Translations under genes and position numbers: made by a program
DNA from: Corella eumyota
Lineage: Eukaryota > Chordata > Ascidiacea > Phlebobranchia > Corellidae
DNA length: 64,000 nt
Assembly: GCA_963082875.1 (NCBI GenBank)
Contig: OY720097.1
Coordinates: 12,408,501 to 12,472,500, forward strand
Direction of reading: 5' to 3'
Notes under the pieces: model-generated
Database searches by the model: none
What the model saw: the letters and a program-made list of their open reading frames with translations, nothing else
Told to the model about the DNA's origin: nothing
Shown here: one piece after another, positions 1 to 12,121 of the stretch
Numbering within the stretch: the stretch's first letter is position 1
Layout of the letters: the number at the start of each line of letters is the position of its first letter

Positions 1-3000
1 TCCAAATCGCATTTAAAAACATGTGTTAACTGTTTATGTGTCCCGCCCTTACCTGACCCTATCTGCAGGGAATATTTTTACCTAGGTTCTTAAAAGTTGT
101 TCCCCCACAAATTTTCCCCGCATAAAATTACGTCATCCGAAACTTTCCCATGTGTACCTTTTGACGATACACTATTTCGATATTTTATTATTTCCGCAGC
201 GCAATACCCGATTCAGGCACTGATACAAAACCGATCGTCAATTTCCATACAGAATGCTTTGAGTAATGCCTACGCAAATGTATCAGATTTCAAGCAACCG
301 TTGTCTTTATTACGCCGTGCTAATAACGAGTTGTCAGTTTATTATATCGTGCCTTGTGAGGGTAGAGTACAGTAGGAAGGCAGGCGTAAATATATAGGTG
401 CTAAAATATTGATGACGGTGTGTGTTTAACGACTAAGTGACAGGCGAAGTGATGTTTTCTCAATAAAAAATTGATCGTCTCATATTGGCATGTGTTCTAT
501 ATCGAGTATAATTTTTCCTGCGTGCTTTAAAACAGCGTCTCTGGTTCCACTTGTTAGGACGCTAATAAATTGCTGATTATTCGTAGCAAAGTGAATGTAA
601 AGTGATTATCATACAGAGAAAGAGGCCCTTACGAAGCCCTCTTTGAAAACATGTTTACGCGAGAGTTGAATATGGTGGGCGATATACAATTCTGACGTTG
701 AGAATTAGCTCTGTTTTTCGGCTGGTGTACTAGGAAGCGTGGTGCAAACCACGTCCCGAGATAACTTGTTTTGTCAAGGCGAAAATTTTGGTAAATAAAT
801 CATTCGATCGGCTTACGCTGCATGTTATTTGGCGGAGAATTTCCCTGTTAAATTCCAATAAAGAAAGACATTTGCCGGGTTTTGCGAATAATGTGTTGTT
901 GTAAACAAAACTAAAAACGCGAATCATAAAGCTAGTACATGACCTATTACCATAAACCAGTCTTGGCAGTTTATTTAGGTCTAAATGCCGTCATTGCTAC
1001 CTTTAACTAGACAACTCGGAACTTTGATTTTTTGTGTACCCTTTGTTGTTGTAATGTTGCGGCAAGATCAGTGTGGTGATTGGTGTAATAAACTCGTTTG
1101 CCTAAGTCATTAATACAACAGTTTCGACATAGTTTAAAGTTTTGTGTCAGCTGTGGAATTTAGTTAGTAAGTCGACTTATTACAGGGTCATTTAACTTTT
1201 AAATGTTGATTTGTCCAAACGTGTTAACGTGTTTCTTGTATTTTAATTTTTATATATATGGAATTATAAGATTCTCGGATGTCGTAAATAATTATTTGTT
1301 TTCGTGATTCGGCTCGACCGTCACTTAATATGTCATCAAGTTACTGTTAAAAATAAAAACAATTTACCGCAAAGGTTACGCAAGCGAAGGTGGCATTAAG
1401 TTTGCAGCTTCAAATCTCGCTTGACCCCAACGTACAAAAGACGGCGGTGTGTTGAAACGCGTCGACGGGCACTCGCTAATTACTCGCCGCTTCAGTTCGC
1501 CAAATTGGCTCGATCGCGTGAAAAGTCGCGGACGTAATTCCCAGCAGCGAGCTCATTGTCGAAGGGGGAAGACCGCAGCCGAGTTGGCAAAACTAGCGAA
1601 AAGAGCGACAACTGGTCAAAGTAGGCAGGGAGAAAGCTGTAGAGCAGCAGGATTCTCGATCGGTTTCTAATTCGCTGTAGCCTCGTTTAGAAATGCGATA
1701 CTACACAGAACTACGCGCCGCACTTTTTTCTCTTTCGTCTCGCGTGCGGATTAGAACGGCAACGCGCTCATAAAATCGGAGCATATCGTCAGTCTGAATG
1801 TAGCAGAAGGTCGTGTCAAGTCGAATATGTATTCAGCTTTAATGCGGCGTGATTTAATCATTAAATAATTCTGATAAAAAAGTTAGACAAAATCAGAGGC
1901 AGACGTTATTTGCATGTAGATTTTTATTAACTATATTATTTAAATTAACTTTGTTTATTTAGTAAACGTCTAGATTTTGTTAAACAGTAGCGCATTAATG
2001 TTCTTGTATTGACATTTGCCAGTATACGTAAATAAATGTCAGTATATTATGTAGTCTTTAAAATACAAAATAGAATGTCAACTTACCAGTTAGGCCCGTA
2101 TTTATTTTTAGCCATGTTTAGGTTATTTTTAGTCGACTCTGTGCGTGTAGCGACGCCCGTACACACCAGTGTATACAGTTTCTTGTTTGAAAACATTCTC
2201 AACAGCTCAATGACGTGGTAGCCTGTGTTTGAGAATAGATATTGCGTTGAATGTTGTTTTGAGAGACTAGATCAGTGCCTGGGTATTTTCGAGTGGTACG
2301 GACTGTTTTGTTGCTGATTAAGGTAACAAACAAGAAATTAGTAGTAAAAAACAAATCATTTACCCGACGAGGCGGGATTGATTATGTCAATAAGGTTGAT
2401 ATTAGTATTGTGTAGTTTACACGCGTTCAATCTGTAAGCCGAGAGATGTTTGTGCGTAATATTATCTACTAAGTGCAGCTGTGTGTTAAGACACACCAAG
2501 ATCTAGCAAGGCCCTTTCCGAGTGCTTATGGAAAGGGCGCGTTTCTGATGGAACAAAGCGAGCAGTCGTATATTGTGAGTCACACTGGCGGGTCGCAGTC
2601 AACAAGTCACCACTTGCCAGTCACTATTTAGTATGCGTATGGTGCCTTGGATATATTAGACACAGAGCTAATTATAAGCTATAAGCGCATAGTTATGTTT
2701 TGAAATGGACTGACTGCTCATGCACAGTGCCGTGATAACTGGCCATTGTTTATACTGGTGATAAAAAAATATGATGATGGGCGTTAGTGTGTTTTGAAAT
2801 CAGCAAGTTGTCATGCTTGCGCGTCGCCTTCAGGCTGTTGTTGTTATTGTTATTTTAAAATCTAGGACGACTAATTTTTGTTGTTACTTAGAAGCGCTAA
2901 AGAGCGCACCATTTAAGTATATTGTTTCAGCTTTTCGTTGCACGTATTTTAACGTCTCTGTTTTTCTTTCTACAGATATTATCGATTGTTTTAGGTTTCG

Positions 3001-3091
3001 TTTAATTTTCTAATTTCAACAATCAATATGTGCTTGTAGTATATGAGATTCGAAACAAAGAGTTTACCAACCAAGTTATAAAGAAAAAAAT
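1..3091. other. Upstream region and probable 5' UTR of the PIM-type kinase
   Basis: No convincing coding exon was found here; the open frames lack family resemblance. The stretch from about 1,380 to 1,800 is the most GC- and CpG-rich part. It includes an AT-box (cataaaat, about 1,768) some 25 bases before an initiator-like tcagtc (about 1,791), so it may hold a core promoter. A strong acceptor (pyrimidine run, then ctacag) lies at about 2,963-2,976 in front of the kinase start, suggesting a 5' UTR intron. The role is inferred from position only. Confidence 0.4.
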
Positions 3092-6000
3092 ATGTCGACC
3101 AACGGAATACATCATTCGCAAACCAACTCCGCATTTTCTCCGTATTTTCCGCTCCGCAATACTAACTCACGAGGCCAAGGCGTTTGCGAACTTGTTACTA
3201 ATCAAGTTCAGAACGCGCTTAGTTGCTTTAGAGCTGACAATAATAGCAACAATATGCCAGCAAATTGGATAGGCTCTTCAATTCCTACATCTTCAAATTT
3301 GGGCGAACAGCCAATCGGTTCACACGACCCACAGGATATAATGGGATATTCTCCGTATTTTCCGTTGAACGCAGGAAATGTTGCTAACTGTGTTACGGTC
3401 GTTGACGAATCATCGCAACAGAACGAACACACACCCTTCAACTTAAACAACCAACCCTTCACAACGGGCGTTGATAATTTGTGGGCCAACAACTTATCCG
3501 ACGCCGCTACGTTTCAAAGCTTAAACTGCATGAATACGATGAAGGCTCCTACCACGATGCCTTTGCTGGCAAAACATCGTGTACCTTCCAGTGAGCAAGC
3601 AGTGCGCCGCAAAGTATACTACCACCAAAGGCACCACCCCGAGACAAGCGAAGCAACCAAGACGAACGGCAGGCCAGGCGTCGATATTAAAAATAAAAAT
3701 CGATTCAGTGCAACCGGGGCATCTGGAGAGTGTACGGTGATACGGGACAGCAAAATGTCTTTATCATCGGCACCACCTTCGCCAAACGCTGGCTCAGTTG
3801 GCGGAAGCCTCGGAAGTTCTCTTTGTCGTTCACAATATAATTTAATTAACCCAGCAATGGTGCCCCCTATATACGGATTTCCAGTCACGACCGGCGTATA
3901 CACCGGCCAATATTTTTCGTCGTCCAAAAAGGTGTCGGACATGTCAATCTCTTCAACTCTCTCATCCTATTCTTCATCTTCCCTTTCTTCAACCCCGTCC
4001 CTCACCGGTGTATCCCCCCGCAAACGAAGAGCGGACGACGACTGCCACCACTCCAACTGCCACGGGACACAAGCCGGTTGCCACGCTTGCTCTACTAGTG
4101 ACGTCACCGCTGGCGTTCATGACGTCAGAATCTGTGATCGCTCAAGCGCCGGCAGCGTTAGCCCAATTGAACAAATAAACCGATTTGCTGCTTGGAAGCC
4201 CGATCAACATCAACAAAAACGATCAAGAAATGACAACGAAGAAGACAACGATGTTGTTTTTGTCTCCATCGAGCCCGGTCCAAAACTACCACAAGAAAAA
4301 TTTGGCGAAGGTGTTTCTGATTCCAACTTTGCCAAAGTCGCAGCCAAGCAAAGACAATCATCCAAATCAAACCGTAAATCGAAAAAAGTCTCTTCGAAGC
4401 GAATAAACGTTAGACAGAACGCCCCAAAATCAACCAATACGCCGGTTTCCTTTGGTGTTCCGTCGACCGTCAATGTAAACGCAATGTTTGAAGCACCTGG
4501 CACTTACTTAAACAGCATTTCTGGCTATTATCCCGCCAGCTCTTATGCAGTGACTACTTTGCCAACCCCAATTGACAGCAGCAAGGGGTATTACTTAAGA
4601 AGTTCCGTGGCCACTGCAAGAAATCCCAAGGATGTGAACAACAACATGAATGACGTCATAACTACCTCAACCAACCAGCAACACATTCCAGCAAGTGTAC
4701 CAGTCGATTCGCGCCCGACTACTCGATACCACACACGTAGCCAGCAAAAGAGAAAAGAGGTAGCAACCCAAAACATAGCCATAAACCCTGCCCAGACGGA
4801 CAATTATCACCCCTCACCCGCCGTTTCCGCGACCCTGCCACCCAAACCGAGCGGTAACAAAACCACGTCACACAGCAACGTTGTTACGCAACAAAAGAGC
4901 AATCCGACCTCCGCGTCAATCCAAACGTCGGTCATTCGCACCGCTGCAACCTCTACTTCCCTTCCGGATTCACAACTGAGATCCTCCACGGCGTTTAAGA
5001 AAATCTACGACATCCGTGGAATAATTGGAGTTGGGGGCGGTGGCACAGTTTATGCTGGTAAGTTAACTTTTATTTTTTATATTAAAATGCATGTATGTCT
5101 TGTGGTGTGTGTTAACAAAAACGCATTGTATAAAAAACCGCTTGGCATAATATAATGAGCGTTGGAAAGTTCGGTTAAATGCCACATTGCTTCCGTTGTT
5201 AAATATCGATCACTTAAAGCCTGTGATAAAGCTATTCATTAAAGCGCTTTAGCTCGCTAAAACAACTCGGCCAAATGAGCTGGCCACTTCGACATGGAAA
5301 AATCGGTTAGAATTCCAATGTGTTTTATTGTTAGCCCGAGGGCATTGAACGGTGAATGTTGTAATAAAAACGTCAGGCCGAAACTGGCAGTCAAAAATCG
5401 CGAAATGCAGCCGCGCTTGTTCTGTCTTTGTCTTGCGCGGGTTATTAACATAGTTCTTGACGTAGTACTGCAAACATTGACAAGTGCGTCCGAGGTCGAC
5501 TGGCAAGTCCCTTACTCGAATTCGCATGACGCATAACTGTTTGCCGTTTTCTAAGCCTGGGTCAAAGGGTGGCCTTAATCGGGTAATTACTAACATTTCA
5601 AAATCAAATACTTATTTAAAAACAGCAAGTAATGTTTGGGTGGTAACGTGGATTAGCATAGTGACGTCTGTTCTTGTATTTTTGGAATTAGTCGACAATA
5701 GGGTATTCGCATGGGAAGCGTTTTCCGCCTATGTGTTTGGTCGTGGCAAAAGAAAGCGTAAAAGCGGATGTGAGTTGGTCTTTGTCCCAGATCTCGCACG
5801 CCCAACTTGTATAAAGGTGCGCTCGGACAGGTGCGTATCGGCAATTACCTTCTCTCACTTACCCTCCCCTTCGTTTCTCTTTAAACTCTATATTTCGCCC
5901 TGGTCGGGTTCGAAAGAGAACTGATAATAATGTTACAGTTAATCGCCTCGCGTCGCTCATGCTATACGCGCCTACTTGTTTTCTTTGTGTGCCGTCTACT

Positions 6001-9000
6001 CAAACGCGTATTTCGCATTCCTTGCTACTACGACCGTTATTGCCCCATGGACCGTATTTGTGTAGTTCCAATGCGCCAGTTAATCATAACTCAATTATTT
6101 TTAACGGTGTCGTTGGTATGCGAGTCGAGCCATGCTTTAAATGTGAGAAACGTGGCGACATCTCCGATATCTCACTTGCCATAGTGACAGTGATGGGAAA
6201 TTTAAATACAAATATTACATTCTACGGAACTTAGGTCATCTTATTACTGGGGAATTTATTTTCGTCAACCTGTAGTCATACTCTTTAGAAATTCCAAAAC
6301 TCTTGTGATATGTTTTTTACGACCATTTTTTTAGAAATCCACGTAACAAGATTTTTAGCACCATATTGCCCTGAATAATTTATAAGCTTGCCTCTGAATA
6401 TGTGCAGGGCCGATAAAAATAAGCGAAATCAACTTTTGCGTCAAGTTAATGCAGACGTCGGCTGTGTTTTCATTACATCAACATTCTGCAAACGCGTTTA
6501 AAACCTTTATTTGGATTGCAATGAAACCGTGGCGCAATGCAGGAGCGGTTAAACAATATTTTCGCTTCACTTTATAGCCTATCATAATTGGCAACTCTTT
6601 TAAACAACAATCCGACTTTAATTTATAAATAGCGATCTGACACAGCGGCAAAAACTGTCACTCAAACATGGGAAGGAAATGGGTTTTATAGACATCAATT
6701 GCGTTTTAAAAACTGATGGGACGTTCTCACACGGCAGTAATCTAATAGCATACGCCCATTGCCTTACCTTTGAGTACTTATACGGTGATCAAGACTCAAA
6801 TTATAACAAAGCCCCGCCTATCACAATTGGCCGGATTTCAACATTCCGTATTTTGGTAACGGATAGCCGTAGTTTTAATTTGTAAGATTTAGTAATGAAG
6901 CAGAAAGGCAACAGAAGGCACCAGGTCGCGTAACAGAAGGCCACTTCTCTTTGGCCTAGGACGTTAATAGGTTTTCTCTTTCGCTTAAAATTGCGATCCA
7001 ATTGGAGTAAGCTTGAATTAAAGTACGCGGCCTATCGATTATTTGTTCATACGATCTCGCCTAGGCACGTTCTCGGCTTTGTCTCGAAATCACCTCGCTT
7101 TCAGTTTTATTAATTTCAACTCCAAGTTTTGCCTATCACGGAAAGTTTCAATGCAACGTGTACGCTTAATGAGGAATGCAAACACCGACATAACCAATAG
7201 CGGTGATGATTGTGATATTACATATGATTGCGATATTTCAATACAGTTAAATACGATTATTGCGATAACCATGTCGCCACGCGACACTCTTACTAATTAC
7301 ACCAATCACCGCTCGCTCTTATTGGCAATTATAAACGTGAGTATAAGTATAGGGGCAAGGCAGTAAAGCAAAACGTACGACTATGACCTGGATACGTTTT
7401 CGAATGACAACAACAAGCTAGTTGGGCGCCGTGCGGCAAATCAAAGGCGGGCACCTGTGTTTTATCAGCTCGTTCTTCCTGTGTACTTTTTATATACCAG
7501 GTCGTTTAGCCATTCAATCAAAACACAAGCGACCGTGGGCGCGTTTTATGTTTTTATCTATGATTCGTCGAAATCGCTTTTGCGAAACGAAATCATTGGA
7601 ATATGTGAAAATATTTTGTGTAATGATAACGATAGGTTGACATTCCTTATTTCACACTACATTGCTTTCTTATATACAAGGCTGGCTAAAAATATTAAAA
7701 AAACTTTAAAACGTGTTAGGACAAAGTGACGTATTGTAAATAACTTTCGCCTTCAAACCGTAAATTTAAGTTGGCAAGGTGTTAGTCAAACATCCTACCA
7801 AAAACATCCGATCAGGGGTAAAGTTACGCAGACTGGCGACCAGGTTTAGGATATTGACGTAAGCGGTATACTGTCGCTCCCACCTACTAATTTAACCTTT
7901 AGTAGGTCAATACAGACTGTACAAATATATTTCCGTGTAAATGAATTCACACAGGCACTCGAGTTTAATTATTTCTAGTAAAAGCAATAGATTGTTTCTA
8001 AACAGTGTTGGTTTGTGACATTTTGGGAGACATTTTCTCTGGCGGAAATATTTCATGGAAAAATGCTTTAAGCACAATTGTACATGAGACGAAAATTATA
8101 ACCTAGGATAAGTGGTCGGATTACCGGCAAAGCTAGATGAACATTCTAGTTAAAGTGCGACAAAGTTTGGTTAGCATATCGCCATTAAATTTACCAATCA
8201 GCGCTATTTTTCGCCAAATTATAATACACGTTATTTTTTAATTTCGCTAATCGCTGATAAACCTTTGGGCGAGCCTAATAACATGAGGTACTGTGTCACG
8301 TTCAGCCTTTTAAAATTAAAGGAGTCAACAACGGAACACGCACGAACACAACACGAAAGATTTGCGAAAAACAAAATAAGCTGTGTGTTTTCCATTACCG
8401 CTATAAGCTGAGTTGCAAATTGATCGTCGTCAAAAAGCTTTTGATATATTACAACAATTAGACAGTCGTTTTTTTGTTGCCCGCTCTAAGTACAACGACG
8501 GAGAAACGTCTAATTAGTAAGGCAGGGTGCCCATCTGTGCAGTTTAATCCCCTTTTGCGGATTTTAACGAGTACCGTGCAATCGACCGACTGCCATTCTG
8601 TTGCAACTTTAAAGCCGGGTTTGAATAGAATTCGTTAAACCCATTAATAAGTGTTAAAGAACAATAAGTAACGCACAACGACCAAAATATTGTATTAACC
8701 TATCAATTTATGCACCATTTGATGCAATAACTAGGCTTGTTTTAATAACTGGGCCACCATACAAAATACATGTTTTGTTAAGAATTGCTATGGGCCCGTG
8801 TCATATTACATTTACTTCTTTTTCGAACGGGATTAGTCTTTTGAATTCCTGGTAGTATTTATACAAGGGCGGATATAGGCTCAGTGCGCTTGTCTGTGAA
8901 GGTTGTCGATTGTGAACATACGACAATTTGCTTTCTCACGCGTCATGCCAGCTTCACCGCTTCCGCGTTTCGTTTTGAAACGACGAACGGCCTTCATGTA

Positions 9001-11534
9001 AACAGTGTGATTGCGGGAAATAATTGCTGCTGCGTGTTTACAGCTGGGGTTACTCGGCCGGTACGCAAACGACACGGTTTTTAAACCGTGACAAACTGAA
9101 ACTTGCCAAGGGTTAATTAGTTTACACAATTACGTACACAAGGAACTTTCTAAGGCCTAGACGAAAACAAATTTTTTTGCGTGGTTTTATCTGCGAAAAA
9201 TTTTCGGCTAAATATATGCGAGCGTGTTGTTCCTGTTACTCGAAAATGATATCACCTAGCATGCCGTCAAGCAAATCTATTTTTGTGCAAATTTCGGCTA
9301 AATATAGATGCACATAAATGTTGTGACGCTGTAGTTTTTCATATGCCCGAGCGTTTCATGAGAGCAAATAACGATAATTCCGCGGGCGTTGCTCTCTCTT
9401 TATTTGTGACGTGTTGCGACGGACCGTTGGCACCAGCCTTTTATTCTGTGTTTGCAGTAATTAGAAAACTTAGTACGCGTTTGTACGAAGATTAAAGTGC
9501 CTTTAGAAACCGATTCGGCTTAGGCCAATTTGTGCAATCGTATACGTTAAGGTCGCCTTGTTTACGGTTGCTTGCTATCGCTTTCGGCCAGATCGCCGCA
9601 GTGTATTGACTTGACGCTTGCTGACTTGAAAGACCTGTCCTTTGTTTTAAAAATTCATGAATCCTCGTAAATCGAAACCGACTCGCCCTAGAGTCAGCAG
9701 CGGTCGCTCAAAAAGAGTAAACTGCTGGTAGTCAACAATTCAAAGTAATCTCAGTTTTCCTCGAAAACAAAATCATGCCAAATAATAGTTATCGTCGGAA
9801 ATTCGTCATTATCTTAAAAAGTGTTAAGTTGTTATTTAAAGAGTTCCAACAATAAGATTAACTTTCATATTTTTCCTTACAGGAACCAGAAAATGTGACA
9901 ACGTACAAGTTGCTATCAAACAAGTACCCAAAGCCAAAGTAAAAAGATGGGGCAAGTTGGACGGTCGAGTTGTACCAATTGAGTTTGAATTGTTACACCG
10001 AGCTGCGTTCTCTGGCAATAAAGGTAAAATATTTGTCCTTGTCTGTATTTTAAACACATTTTGTGCCTGGAAGCAACCGCGTCGCGTCAATTAATTTCTT
10101 GTTCAAACATCAAAGCCTTCTGCTAGCGTCGTTCGCTCTGGATTAAATTTGTCTGTTGTTCTTTAGGTATTATCGGTATGTTGGACTGGTACGAGCGACG
10201 CAACAGCTACATTTTAGTAATGGAACGACCTCAGCCTGTTATTGACCTATTCGATTACCTTAATCAGCACGGCGCTTTGCCAGAGAAGGTTGCTAAGAGC
10301 ATATTTCAACAGGTAAATTGCACAAGTACGGTGTGATTAACGTCACAACAATTCGCGGCTGCACAAAACACGTAGTCTGCGCTTTGTTTGCGCAAGCTTT
10401 AGCCTACGTAATCTGACCTTTTTATTGTTGTGTACTGCTTAACGAACGAATGTCATAGATTCTATTAGCTTTGTGTAAAGCCCAGAGTTAATTTTAAACT
10501 TTTTTTTTTTTGTTTTAGATTGTGAAAGCAGTGTGTCATTGCCACGTTAACGGGGTGATTCACCGAGATATCAAAGACGAAAATGTTCTACTTAATTTGC
10601 ACACTTCTGAAGCGAAGCTCATCGACTTCGGCTGTGGCACAATGTTAAAGGTGTGTACAATGTTCAAAATAAGGTTTGGTCGAAAGCAGTATAACACGCC
10701 CATGATACGATCAGTTAAACTATGTCCCTTTTTTAATGTTTGTTATAAATCTAGCCGTTGTTTTGTAAACAAAGGCATTGCACAATACTCGGTAAGCTGT
10801 TGCACCAGTCTGTGTGTAGTCCTGAACAAAGAAAGCACATTTGCCATTAAAACCGCGCAATTTTTAAAGCATTTTCTGTTATATTGATATCAGTTAGTTC
10901 AAAAATGTAATTTTATTTATAGGATGCTGCATACACCGAATTTGCTGGCACCCCCGAGTTTTATCCTCCAGAATGGTTCATTGAACGCAGATATGAAGGT
11001 AAGAAGGTCGACGCTTGGTCCCTTGGCGTTCTCTTGTACACCATGATCGAAGCCGAGGTACCATTTCAAAAAGAAAAGGATATTATTGCTTGTGAATTGC
11101 GCCACAAACGGGCACAAACCACAGTCAGCGAAGAATGTCGACATCTCATTGCTTCCATGCTGCAAAAAGATCAACATAAACGTCCCAACTTGGAAGGAGT
11201 TCTTCAACATCCATGGATAACCGGCGCACCTTGTAATACATCTGTTTCACAGACTGTAGCTCCTACCAGTGGAGCAGTAGGTGTTATGAACACTCGAGAT
11301 TTGTACGTAAACGCCAATTCTTCCACATCAGTATTTATACCCCCGTCACCTGCCAGTCCACCCCTGTCCCAACAACGACAACATGTACCTGAAATTCCCG
11401 TCTATTCCCAACACTATCAATGCCAGCCTGGGGTCGGTTACCCGGGACTTGTTCTAAGCAAGCATCATGTTTCCCCCGCTGGATCACCAGCAGCTTGCCC
11501 TATTCAAGGAAATGAATGCACAGTAAGATCATGA
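3092..11534 (+). CDS. PIM: PIM-family serine/threonine kinase with a long N-terminal extension
   Basis: Five exons: 3092-5057, 9883-10023, 10167-10312, 10519-10650 and 10923-11534, in phase, giving 998 aa. The kinase domain covers about residues 636-893: glycine loop GVGGGGTVYAG, VAIK lysine K668, HRDIKDEN (catalytic D768), IDFG (D787). The PIM-typical features ERPxPVxDLFDY, PPEW and the closing HPW support this family. PIM kinases are constitutively active cytosolic and nuclear survival and growth kinases that are controlled mainly by protein amount. The first 635 residues are Ser/Asn/Pro-rich and probably disordered; vertebrate PIMs are only about 310-400 aa. Basic patches (SPRKRRADDD, QQKRSRND, NRKSKK) look like nuclear localisation signals. 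About 105 residues follow the kinase domain. The start is the first in-frame ATG after an A-rich leader; a shorter isoform from a promoter inside the 4.8 kb intron is possible. Confidence 0.9.
5058..9882 (+). other. Large first intron of the PIM-type kinase
   Basis: This intron is bounded by gtaagt and ttccttacag. At 4.8 kb it is about as long as all other introns of this gene combined several times over. It has more CpG and GC than intergenic DNA elsewhere in the window, and no exon with family resemblance was found on either strand. It may hold enhancers or an alternative promoter; that is inference. Confidence 0.6.
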
Positions 11535-12121
11535 TGTCCAAGTACCCAAGCTGTTCCAGGTCGACTGTAGCAAGTCCTTGACCAATGCAATAAATACTTC
11601 ATATACAACATGGAGGAAAAGGATTTACCTACCATTTAACTGAAGTCTTCACTCTATGCTTGCCTGCACCATACTTCGTTTACAACTCTTTTTAATTCCT
11701 TTTTTTTCTATAATTTAATGCACAACTCCTTTGGTCTTAGTATTATTATTAATATTATTATTGTTACATGTTATTATTATCCAATTCTTATATTTATATT
11801 ATTGTTTTCCACTTTAAACTAGATTCATTGTTTATTATGTTTTTTTAAAACGTTGTTAGAATAAGATGCTATTGTTTTAGATGAAATCGATATAAGTTAT
11901 ACAGTTTTATTTAGTGTGATTGTGAATTTTTGTTGGTACGTACTTTTTTTTATTATTGTTAAGTCAATGTTTTGGTTTTAGCAGAAATGCTGCTACACAG
12001 TTATATTTCGCCATCTGTACTCTGTATGTTTTGTGTATGTTTACTAGGAAATTGAGATTATACAATAGTCTGATAGCGTCGCTTTAAACAAGCAATACAT
12101 TTATCTTACATTAAAAATAAA
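11535..12121 (+). other. AU-rich 3' UTR of the PIM-type kinase
   Basis: The sequence after the stop codon turns abruptly T- and AT-rich, with stretches of tattatta-type repeats at about 11,738-11,780. Candidate polyadenylation signals AATAAA occur at 11,589-11,594 and 12,116-12,121. Vertebrate PIM mRNAs have unstable AU-rich 3' UTRs; equivalent control here is inferred. Confidence 0.5.

Noticed and set aside
1449-1670. 73-residue Arg/Ala-rich frame upstream of PIM
   Set aside because: Compositional by-product of a GC/CpG-rich promoter-like stretch; no recognisable motif.
5484-5924. 146-residue open frame in PIM intron 1
   Set aside because: No family resemblance, no splice context, and it lies inside a clear intron.
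8881-9129. Overlapping frames on both strands in PIM intron 1
   Set aside because: No similarity to known proteins and no plausible exon joins.
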